Made by a program: the position numbers and the translations under genes. This document shows positions 55,836-62,165 of a stretch of 64,000 bases of DNA, piece after piece. The number at the start of each line of letters is the position of its first letter. Position 1 is the stretch's first letter. The DNA comes from Mesorhizobium amorphae CCNWGS0123 (GTDB lineage Bacteria; Pseudomonadota; Alphaproteobacteria; Rhizobiales; Rhizobiaceae). The stretch covers positions 556,001-620,000 of the forward strand of contig NZ_CP015318.1 in NCBI RefSeq assembly GCF_001686985.1, in the 5' to 3' direction. The notes under the pieces are model-generated. The model ran no database searches. It was not told the DNA's origin and worked only from the letters and a program-made list of their open reading frames with translations.

Positions 55836-56213
55836 ATTCGCTCCAGCTGAGAGGCCTCGGGGGGCCCGGCACCCACATGGCACAAGCGACGAACCGGCGC
55901 CATCGCGGCGCAGCGGATCGCTGTGATCCCCGATTGACCCAAACTCGGGAAGTCAATCAAGTCACATTCGCCTGACCGAAAGAGCCGCTCTTGGATACCG
56001 GCTCGTCGTCCAGAGGTTGAGCCTGCGGCAACGAGATGCCCGTTGCCGGCACCCGTCAGTGGCAATCGCGGCGGAGCCTCGCCGACCCTTCGCGTCGAGT
56101 TCGGGATTTCCCAGTCGCTAATCGCGCAGGCTGAAAACGAAAGGCGCCGTGCGGGTGACGCGCGCGCCGAGCTTGACGTTTGGCAAACAGATGTCGCATG
56201 CGGGCGATCTCGA
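55836..56213. other. Gene-free gap with a TonB-tail-like remnant
   Basis: No full gene is seen between the oxidase and rtcR. On the minus strand, 56118-56200 reads GARVTRTAPFVFSLRD and then a stop. This resembles the last residues of the TonB-type protein at 62166 (VRLPLAFSLRN). It may be the end of a decayed gene, or chance. The rest is spacer carrying the oxidase promoter. Confidence 0.4.
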
Positions 56214-57809
56214 TCATCTTTGGACAACGTCCTCGAAGCTGAGGTCGAAACGCAGGAGATATTTGCGCAGCCGGTCGGCGTCGTTGCCACTGGTTTTCTG
56301 CAACCGCGAAACCGCGAATAGTCTTCGCCCGGCCGCGCTGATGGAATTGCTGTCACGGCAAACCTCGAGCACGGCAGCGAGCTGCGCCCGGTCGAACATA
56401 TCGATCTGGCCTTGGCGGTCGGCGCCAAGAATTTCCTGTAGAATGCCGCCCCGGTCGCCAGTATCGCCGGCACGCCATAGCGCCGTCAGCCGGTCGATCT
56501 CGTCGCTTACGGTCTCCTCATTGATGCGGCCCAACGGTGCCAGCGTCGCCATGCGGGTCACCGAAGCCGAGAGATCGCGGAAATTGGCTCGCCACATCGC
56601 CTCCGGCGCGATGGCAAATTTCAAATAGAGGTCGCGCGCTTCCTTGTTGAAGGTGACGTTCTGCCCTTCGCGTTCGCCGAAGCGGCGCAGCTCGAAGTCC
56701 AGGTTCGGCTCTATGTCTTCCTTGCGGTCGCGCAGCGCCGGAAGCTGGAAGGTCCACAGATTCAGCCGCGCAAAAAGATCCTCGCGGAACTTACCCTCCT
56801 TCACGCCGATAGACAGATCGCGATTGGTGCCGGCGAGAAGCTGGAAATCCGACATCACGTCCTGATCGGCGCCGACCGGTAGGAAGCGCTTTTCCTCGAT
56901 GGCGCGCAGGCACATGGCCTGCTCGTCCGGGCCGAGCTCGCCGATCTCGTCGAGAAACAGCACACCCTTGTTGGCCGATTTCATCAACCCGGCGCGCTCG
57001 TTCTGGGCGCCGGTGAAAGCACCCTTGACGTGGCCGAATAGCGTCGACATCGCCTGATCGCCGCGCAGCGTCGCGCAATTGACCTCGATGAAAGCGCCGG
57101 AAACCTGCCGCTGCGCCTTCTTGAGTTCGTAGATACGCCTGGCCAACTGCGACTTGCCAGCACCCGTCGGGCCGGTCAGCAAAACCGGCGCGCGCGAACG
57201 GATCGTCACCTTCTCGATCTGATCGATCATCTGGTTGAAGGCCGGATTGCGGGTGGCGATGCCCGATTTCAGGAACGACGTCGCCTCGTCGCGCTCGGCG
57301 GCAAAGCGCGTGGCGATGGCATCGTAGCGGGACAGATCAAGATCGATGATCGAATGGCTGCCCGATGCGTCGTCACGTCCCTCTTTGCGCGGCGAAAGCT
57401 GCAACAGCCGCGCCGGTATGAAGCGCGCCTCGGTGAGCAGGAACCAGCAGATCTGGGCGACATGGGTGCCGGTGGTGATGTTGACGAGATAATCTTCCCT
57501 CTCGGGATCGAATGTGTAGGCGCGGGCGAAGTCCCGCAGCCCCGTGTAGACCTCGCTGAAATCCCAGGGGTCCTTCATGCCGATGATGTGCGACCTGACC
57601 TCGGTGGCCGGCGAAACCTGTTCTATGTCGGCAATGATCTGCCTGACCAGCCGCTGCGATTGAACGTCATGGATGAGTTCCAGCCGATCGATGAACAATC
57701 CCGGCTGCTGACACAGCGCAACCGTCGGCCGCCACTTCTTCCAACGGTCGTCCCCCCGGCCCGCATCGAGCGTCGTTCCGAGGATACCAATCGCAACGCG
57801 TCTTTTCAT
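56214..57809 (-). CDS. rtcR: RtcR: CARF-domain sigma-54 activator of the RNA repair operon
   Basis: The 531-residue protein has an N-terminal CARF-type sensor domain (about 1-180; KRRVAIGILGTTLDAG and YLVNITTGTHVAQICWFLLTEARFIP), which in known RtcR senses RNA ends or fragments. The AAA+ domain follows, with Walker A GPTGAGKS at 213-220, the sigma-54-contacting GAFTGA at 263-268 and Walker B VLFLDE at 283-288. The C-terminal part should bind DNA. It is divergent from rsr and should activate the sigma-54 promoter at 57969. All key motifs are intact. Confidence 0.95.
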   Translation of the reverse strand: MKRRVAIGILGTTLDAGRGDDRWKKWRPTVALCQQPGLFIDRLELIHDVQSQRLVRQIIADIEQVSPATEVRSHIIGMKDPWDFSEVYTGLRDFARAYTFDPEREDYLVNITTGTHVAQICWFLLTEARFIPARLLQLSPRKEGRDDASGSHSIIDLDLSRYDAIATRFAAERDEATSFLKSGIATRNPAFNQMIDQIEKVTIRSRAPVLLTGPTGAGKSQLARRIYELKKAQRQVSGAFIEVNCATLRGDQAMSTLFGHVKGAFTGAQNERAGLMKSANKGVLFLDEIGELGPDEQAMCLRAIEEKRFLPVGADQDVMSDFQLLAGTNRDLSIGVKEGKFREDLFARLNLWTFQLPALRDRKEDIEPNLDFELRRFGEREGQNVTFNKEARDLYLKFAIAPEAMWRANFRDLSASVTRMATLAPLGRINEETVSDEIDRLTALWRAGDTGDRGGILQEILGADRQGQIDMFDRAQLAAVLEVCRDSNSISAAGRRLFAVSRLQKTSGNDADRLRKYLLRFDLSFEDVVQR

Positions 57810-57915
57810 TTTATCCTATATTATAACTACCGAGATTTTTGGATTACTATACAGGCACCCGTTCGAGAAGCACCAGTGCCAGGAAGCTTCGATGGTGATT
57901 TTTATTTTACAATAA

Positions 57916-57928
57916 AATCAATTATTTA
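57916..57928 (+). promoter_or_regulatory. IHF-like site in the rtcR-rsr gap
   Basis: AATCAATTATTTA fits the IHF consensus WATCAANNNNTTR exactly and lies about 40 bases upstream of the sigma-54 promoter in an unusually AT-rich stretch. DNA bending there would bring an upstream RtcR hexamer to the polymerase. A small palindrome, TTTTATT-TTAC-AATAAAA (57900-57917), overlaps it and could be part of the activator site. Confidence 0.65.
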
Positions 57929-57968
57929 TGGAAAATAACACAAGCCACGGTGCGCTCATCCTTCAAAC

Positions 57969-57984
57969 TGGCACGCCGCCTGCA
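57969..57984 (+). promoter_or_regulatory. Sigma-54 promoter of the rsr-Y RNA-rtcB operon
   Basis: TGGCACGCCGCCTGCA has the invariant GG and GC at the -24/-12 spacing (57970-57971 and 57982-57983) and fits TGGCACG-N4-TTGCW with one mismatch. It lies 34 bases before the rsr start and is divergent from rtcR, the expected activator. Confidence 0.92.
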
Positions 57985-58017
57985 ATAATGCTGGTGTGAA
58001 AATGAAGGATGAGAACA

Positions 58018-59577
58018 ATGGCGAACAAATCCGTGTTTGCGACGATTGCAGGAAAGCTGCTCCCGCCGGCTGACGCCAGGAACCGTGAAGGCGCCCAGGC
58101 TTATCGCCTGTCGCCCCATCAAGCCTTGGCGCAGCTGGCGGCGACGGGCACGTTCAACGCGACTTTCTATGCCGAGCCGCGCGAGCAGCTGGACGACGTG
58201 TTGAAGCTCGCCTGGCAGGTCGAGCCGGGATTCCTGGCGCGCACGGCCGTCCACGCTTTCGAGCAGGGCTACATGAAGGACATGCCGGCATTGCTGCTGG
58301 CCGTTCTCTCCTCAATGCAGGACGACGAGTTCGACCGTGCTTTCGGGCGCATCGTCAGGAACGGCAAGATGCTGCGCAACTTCGTACAGGTCATGCGTTC
58401 GGGCGCCACCGGGCGCAAGTCGCTCGGCACGCGGCCGAAGCGGCTTGTCCAGGCCTGGCTCGAGCAGGCGGCCGATTTCGAGATCATGCGGGCTGCGGTC
58501 GGCAATGATCCGTCGCTGGCCGATGTCATCAAGATGGTTCACCCGAAGCCGAAATCGGCATCGCGTGAGGCGCTTTATGGTTACCTGATCGGCAAGCCGC
58601 ATGACGCTTCGGCACTGCCGGACGTAGTGAAGGCATTCGAGGCGTTCAAGCGCGATCCGTCGCTGCCCGTGCCGGAAGTGCCGTTCCAGATGCTGACCTC
58701 GATGCCGCTGTCGCGCGAGCATTGGGTGCAGATCGCCGAAACGGCCGGGTGGCAGATGCTGCGGCAGAACCTGAACACTTTTGCCCGCAACGGCGTGTTC
58801 GAAGTGGAAGGGTTCGCGGAGAAGCTGGCGGCGCGTCTGCGTGATCCGGAAGAGATCCGGCGCGCCCGGGTATTCCCGTACCAGCTCATGGTGGCGTTCA
58901 CCATGACTGGTGCGGACGTGCCTGGCGTGGTCAAGGATGCGCTGCAGGATGCGATGGAAATCGCGCTCAGCAACGTGCCCCGGATCAAGGGCAATGTGGT
59001 CGTGTGCCCGGATGTTTCGGGTTCGATGGGTTCGCCAGCGACCGGCTACCGCAAGGGCGCGACGTCGGCCGTGCGTTGCATTGATGTGGCTGCCCTGGTG
59101 GCTGCCGCGATGCTGCGACGCAACCCGACGGCGAGGGTCTTGCCGTTCGAGAACGATGTGGTGGATATCCGCCTCAACGCTCGCGACACGGTGATGACCA
59201 ACGCCGCCAAGCTGGCTGCCATCGGTGGCGGCGGAACCAACTGTTCGGCTCCGCTGGCACGGCTCGTCCGCGAGAAGGCAAAGGTCGACCTGGTGGTGTT
59301 CGTATCGGACAACCAGTCCTGGGTGGATGCGTCGGCGCATGCGCATCAGGGCACGGCGACGATGCAGGAATGGCAGAAGCTCAAGGGATTGAACCCTGGG
59401 GCCAAGCTGGTCTGCATCGACATCCAGCCCTACGCGACGACGCAGGCCAAGCCGCAGGTCGACATCCTGAATGTCGGCGGCTTCTCCGACCGCGTTTTCG
59501 ACGTGGTCGGAACTATGCTGACCTCGAGCGGCGACCCCGACCATTGGGTGCGCACGATCGAGGCGATTGACCTCTAG
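58018..59577 (+). CDS. rsr: Rsr, bacterial Ro60 (TROVE-domain) RNA-binding protein
   Basis: ATG 58018 follows AAGGATGAGA and gives 519 residues; an ATG at 58009 is less well placed. The N-terminal TROVE domain (HEAT-like ring, about 20-320) binds Y RNA on its outside and misfolded or single-stranded RNA ends in its hole. The C-terminal von Willebrand A domain has an intact MIDAS motif DVSGSMGS at 332-339. Ro proteins act with Y RNAs and nucleases in RNA quality control. It is the first gene of the operon, directly followed by the Y-like RNA array. Confidence 0.95.
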   Translation: MANKSVFATIAGKLLPPADARNREGAQAYRLSPHQALAQLAATGTFNATFYAEPREQLDDVLKLAWQVEPGFLARTAVHAFEQGYMKDMPALLLAVLSSMQDDEFDRAFGRIVRNGKMLRNFVQVMRSGATGRKSLGTRPKRLVQAWLEQAADFEIMRAAVGNDPSLADVIKMVHPKPKSASREALYGYLIGKPHDASALPDVVKAFEAFKRDPSLPVPEVPFQMLTSMPLSREHWVQIAETAGWQMLRQNLNTFARNGVFEVEGFAEKLAARLRDPEEIRRARVFPYQLMVAFTMTGADVPGVVKDALQDAMEIALSNVPRIKGNVVVCPDVSGSMGSPATGYRKGATSAVRCIDVAALVAAAMLRRNPTARVLPFENDVVDIRLNARDTVMTNAAKLAAIGGGGTNCSAPLARLVREKAKVDLVVFVSDNQSWVDASAHAHQGTATMQEWQKLKGLNPGAKLVCIDIQPYATTQAKPQVDILNVGGFSDRVFDVVGTMLTSSGDPDHWVRTIEAIDL

Positions 59578-59581
59578 ACAA

Positions 59582-59610
59582 TGGTCCCGGCAGTGCGTCT
59601 GCCGGGACCA
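59582..59610 (+). other. Strong hairpin between rsr and the RNA array
   Basis: TGGTCCCGGCAG-TGCGT-CTGCCGGGACCA is a perfect 12-bp stem starting four bases after the rsr stop codon. No U-run follows. It could protect the rsr mRNA end, attenuate, or mark a cleavage point that frees the first Y-like RNA at 59625. Confidence 0.65.
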
Positions 59611-59624
59611 CCGGAACAAATTCA

Positions 59625-59760
59625 GGGCATGACGAATGCCGATGGAACTACAGGCTGTTCACCTCCAGGTCGCGGGTTCGAATCCCGTCGGGTCCGCCAC
59701 TATGGACCCGTAGCTCAGCGGATAGAGCGGGACGTTTCGTCAAACCTTGTCGTCATGCCC
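59625..59760 (+). ncRNA. Y-like RNA 1 with permuted tRNA-like body and encoded CCA
   Basis: The ends form an 11-bp perfect stem (GGGCATGACGA with TCGTCATGCCC). Inside come an inner stem (GATGGAAC with GTTTCGTC, with wobbles), the conserved ACTACAG, T arm GCGGG-TTCGAAT-CCCGT (59672-59688), acceptor 3' strand CGGGTCC, then GCCA CTAT, acceptor 5' strand GGACCCG (59704-59710), UA, and D arm GCTC-AGCGGATA-GAGC (59713-59728). The acceptor pairs perfectly over 7 bp. This is a tRNA permuted so that its break lies at the anticodon, which the Y stem replaces. The GRCGA/UCGYC closing stem is typical of bacterial Y RNAs that bind Rsr. Confidence 0.9.
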
Positions 59761-59811
59761 GACGATTTTTTGCGACTTCGGTCGTACTTGGAAAGGAAAA
59801 GCATTGAAGGC

Positions 59812-59933
59812 GTGACGAATGCCTGTGGAACTACAGCACTTCCAGGTCGCGGGTTCGACCCCCGCCGGAGCAGCAGCTCCGTAGTTCAGCGGACAGTACG
59901 GGAAGATAGGTTTCACAACAGACTTGTCGTCAC
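59812..59933 (+). ncRNA. Y-like RNA 2 with permuted tRNA-like body
   Basis: The closing stem is GTGACGA/TCGTCAC. The body has the ACTACAG block, T arm GCGGG-TTCGACC-CCCGC (59849-59865), acceptor-like hairpin CGGAGC-AGCA-GCTCCG (59866-59881), UA, and a D-arm-like GTTC-AGCGGACA-GTAC with one mismatch. Compared with RNA 1 the acceptor is one pair shorter and the joining loop is four bases. A small UUCG hairpin (59773-59784) lies in the spacer before it. Confidence 0.87.
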
Positions 59934-59948
59934 ATCTCGCAAAAAACA

Positions 59949-60080
59949 GCCGCGGCGAATGCCGGATGGAACTACAGCACCATGAACGGGATGCTCCGTG
60001 AGGTTCGACTCCTCAACCTTGCAGGCGCTCTCTGGCACGAGCGGGACTCCCGGTGTTCCATCATCCCTTGTCGCCGCGGC
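59949..60080 (+). ncRNA. Y-like RNA 3 with permuted tRNA-like body
   Basis: The closing stem GCCGCGGCGA/TCGCCGCGGC is 10 perfect pairs. The body has GGAACTACAG, T arm TGAGG-TTCGACT-CCTCA (59999-60015), only a three-pair acceptor-like hairpin (CCT-TGC-AGG), and a five-pair D arm CGCTC-TCTGGCAC-GAGCG (60026-60043). It keeps the order T, acceptor, D but with the shortest acceptor of the set. The CCCTTGTCG block before the closing strand is shared with RNAs 4 and 7. Confidence 0.85.
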
Positions 60081-60088
60081 AAATCAAA

Positions 60089-60213
60089 TGGCGAATGCTG
60101 GCAGGACTACAGGTAGCGCGCCCGTCGAAAGGCGGGAGGTCGGGTGTTCAAATCACTCTCACGCTCTGCGGAGCGGGGTGGCGCAGTCACCGTCTTGCCA
60201 ACCCTTGTCGCCA
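60089..60213 (+). ncRNA. Y-like RNA 4 with permuted tRNA-like body
   Basis: The closing stem is TGGCGA/TCGCCA and the inner stem TGGCAGGA/TCTTGCCA. After ACTACAGG comes a hairpin CCCGTC-GAAA-GGCGGG with a GNRA loop. Then follow T arm GGGTG-TTCAAAT-CACTC (60142-60158), acceptor-like CGCTC-TGCG-GAGCG (60162-60175) and D arm GGTG-GCGCAGT-CACC (60177-60191). The GGGGTGGCGCAG stretch recalls initiator-type tRNA D arms. Confidence 0.86.
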
Positions 60214-60225
60214 GCCGATTGAACA

Positions 60226-60321
60226 GGGCGAATGCCTGCGGGAATACATCTGCTAGCCAGGTGGTTCGAATCCATCCGTCGATCCTTGGATCGACCGGTT
60301 TCTCGCATCGACTTGTCGCCC
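60226..60321 (+). ncRNA. Y-like RNA 5, shortest copy
   Basis: The closing stem is GGGCGA/TCGCCC. The conserved block is degenerate (GGAATACATC). The T arm GGTGG-TTCGAAT-CCATC (60260-60276) has one wobble. The acceptor-like hairpin GTCGATC-CTTG-GATCGAC (60278-60295) is seven perfect pairs. The D arm is hard to recognise, so this copy may be partly decayed or a minimal form. Confidence 0.78.
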
Positions 60322-60342
60322 GCCAGAGAGAAAGAGAATGAA

Positions 60343-60474
60343 TGGCGAATGCAGGCAGGACTACAGGGATAGAGCGTCCGCGGCGAAAGTCGCGGAAGGT
60401 CGGATGTTCAAGCCATCCCTTCCGTCTCCGGATGGAAAGTAGCTCAGTAATTGTCCTGCCGACTCTTTTCGTCA
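60343..60474 (+). ncRNA. Y-like RNA 6 with permuted tRNA-like body
   Basis: The inner stem GGCAGGAC/GTCCTGCC is perfect. The outer stem TGGCGAA/TTCGTCA has one wobble, and the usual CTTGTCG block is altered to CTTTTCG. After ACTACAGG a GAAA-capped hairpin TCCGCGGC-GAAA-GTCGCGGA precedes T arm GGATG-TTCAAGC-CATCC (60402-60418), then acceptor-like TTCCGTC-TCCG-GATGGAA (60420-60437), UA, and a loose D arm beginning GCTCAGTAA. Confidence 0.82.
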
Positions 60475-60487
60475 GACCGAATGAATA

Positions 60488-60623
60488 GGACGAATGCCTG
60501 TGAGACTACAGGTAGACGCGGCCTGCTTAAGGCAAGCGGGTGCCGAAAGGCGTGAGGGTTCGTGTCCCTCCTTCGCATCTTCGCGAAGTGGCGGAAAAGA
60601 CGTCTCGCATTCCCTTGTCGTCC
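60488..60623 (+). ncRNA. Y-like RNA 7, tRNA-Leu-like body
   Basis: The closing stem is GGACGA/TCGTCC with inner stem TGTGAGAC/GTCTCGCA. The body contains GGTAGACGCGG, a TGCC-GAAA-GGCG hairpin placed like the long variable arm of class II tRNAs, T arm GAGGG-TTCGTGT-CCCTC (60554-60570), acceptor-like CTTCGC-ATCTTC-GCGAAG (60571-60588) and GTGGCGGAAAAGAC, which resembles a tRNA-Leu D arm. It lies 40 bases before rtcB. Confidence 0.85.
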
Positions 60624-60663
60624 GTTCGCAATACGCAGTGCTTCCTACCGAAAGTGAAAGAAC

Positions 60664-62079
60664 ATGACCGAGATTTTGAGTGGACAGGATTTGATCGACG
60701 CCGGCATGCCGCAGGGCAAGTGGTTCGGCAAGGCGCTCGCGGCTGCGAATGCAGTGCTGGAGAGCGGCGGCTCGCCGGGAGACGCGCTGGAAGCGGCGCG
60801 CACTTTCGCGCCGCCACCAGCGCTGAAGCTGCATGCGGCCCATTCCATGCCGCTGCATCTGAACATCGAGGCCGAAACGCCGGACGAGGCCGCCAACGTC
60901 GAAGCGGTTACGCGCAGCATGGCCGAATTGATGCGCACGCCGGTGATCCGTGCCGGCGCCATCATGCCGGATGCCTGCCCGGCCGGTCCGTCGGGCACCA
61001 TTCCGGTTGGCGGCGTCGCGGTGTCCGAAGCGATCCATCCCGGCATGCATTCGGCCGACATCAGCTGCTCGATGGCGATCTCGGTATTTCCAGGCGTGGC
61101 GCCTGCCGCTCTGCTCGATGCCGTGCACGCGGTCACCCATTTCGGGCCGGGCGGACGTCCGCGCGGCCAGCAGATCCGGCCAGCCAAGGAGGTCTTCGAG
61201 CGTTTCGAGGCCAACCCCTTGCTGCGCGACCTGACCAGTGCGGCGATCGAGCATTTCGGCACGCAGGGCGACGGCAACCATTTCGCCTATGTCGGCACGC
61301 TGAAGTCGAGTGGCGAGACGGCGCTGGTCACCCACCATGGCTCGCGCTCGCCAGGCGCGCGGCTCTACAGCAAGGGGATGAAGATCGCCGAGGGCGTCCG
61401 CAAGACGCTGTCGCCGGAGACCTTGCCGCAGAATGCTTGGATTCCAGCCGACACCAGGGAAGGCGATGAGTACTGGGATGCCCTGCAGACGATCCGCGAA
61501 TGGACCAAGGGCAACCATATGCTCATCCACGACCTGACGGCCGAAAAGCTGGCGGCGAAGTTGTCGGACCGGTTCTGGAACGAGCACAACTTCGTCTTCC
61601 GCCGCTCAGACGGGCTGTTCTACCACGGCAAGGGCGCCACGCCGGCCTTCGACAACTGGGCCGATGATGCGACCGATCTGACGCTGATCCCGCTCAACAT
61701 GGCGGAACCGGTGCTGATCGTGCGCGGCAAGAACGCGGCGCACGGACTTGGCTTCTCGCCGCACGGCGCCGGGCGCAACTTCTCGCGCACCCAGCACCGA
61801 CGTATGCAGGCGGGGCGCAGCGACGTCGATATCTTCGCGGAAGAGACGAAGGGCATCGATGCCCGCTTCTTCTCGGGCGTGACGGATATCTCTGAGTTGC
61901 CGAGCGCCTACAAGAACGCTGCGTCGATGCGCCGCCAGATCGAGCATTTCGGCCTGGCGGAGATCGTCGACGAGGTGGTGCCCTATGGCTGCATCATGGC
62001 CGGCGATTGGGAAGTCAATGCGCCGTGGCGCAAGAAGAAGGAAATGCGCGCACAGCAGAGGCAGCAGAGCGAGTCCTGA
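60664..62079 (+). CDS. rtcB: RtcB-family RNA ligase
   Basis: The 471-residue protein keeps the RtcB catalytic set: Asp132 and Cys135 in HSADISCSM (usual DVGCGM), His206 in GDGNHF, His224 in HHGSRS, His321 in HGKGATPAF, and the guanylated His367 in SPHGAGR. These bind Mn and carry GMP when joining 2',3'-cyclic-phosphate ends to 5'-OH ends. The motif around the cysteine and the HHGSRSPGARLYSKG loop differ from the E. coli type, so this may be a subfamily. It is the last gene of the sigma-54 operon; no rtcA follows. Confidence 0.93.
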   Translation: MTEILSGQDLIDAGMPQGKWFGKALAAANAVLESGGSPGDALEAARTFAPPPALKLHAAHSMPLHLNIEAETPDEAANVEAVTRSMAELMRTPVIRAGAIMPDACPAGPSGTIPVGGVAVSEAIHPGMHSADISCSMAISVFPGVAPAALLDAVHAVTHFGPGGRPRGQQIRPAKEVFERFEANPLLRDLTSAAIEHFGTQGDGNHFAYVGTLKSSGETALVTHHGSRSPGARLYSKGMKIAEGVRKTLSPETLPQNAWIPADTREGDEYWDALQTIREWTKGNHMLIHDLTAEKLAAKLSDRFWNEHNFVFRRSDGLFYHGKGATPAFDNWADDATDLTLIPLNMAEPVLIVRGKNAAHGLGFSPHGAGRNFSRTQHRRMQAGRSDVDIFAEETKGIDARFFSGVTDISELPSAYKNAASMRRQIEHFGLAEIVDEVVPYGCIMAGDWEVNAPWRKKKEMRAQQRQQSES

Positions 62080-62165
62080 CAAGAACGTCGCCGGGTGCGG
62101 GCAGTCATTTCCGCATCCGGCGGCTTCTGCGACCGGAACGATCAGCCCGCCGCCCCCGGCCCGGC

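Noticed and set aside
59672..59760. An ordinary tRNA gene at the first tRNA-like block
   Set aside because: The T arm and 3' acceptor strand precede the 5' acceptor strand and D arm, and no anticodon arm is present in the normal place.
59581..60341. Several short open frames across the Y-like RNA array (59581-59985, 59998-60222, 60144-60341)
   Set aside because: They follow no ribosome-binding pattern and their sequence is explained by RNA stems and T/D arms.
59625..60623. CRISPR array
   Set aside because: The units are 96-136 nt, diverged in sequence and internally structured; there are no identical short repeats with unique spacers and no cas genes. RtcR's CARF domain belongs to RNA repair here.
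60472..61587. 371-codon minus-strand frame over RNA 7 and rtcB
   Set aside because: It is antisense to an enzyme with intact active-site residues.
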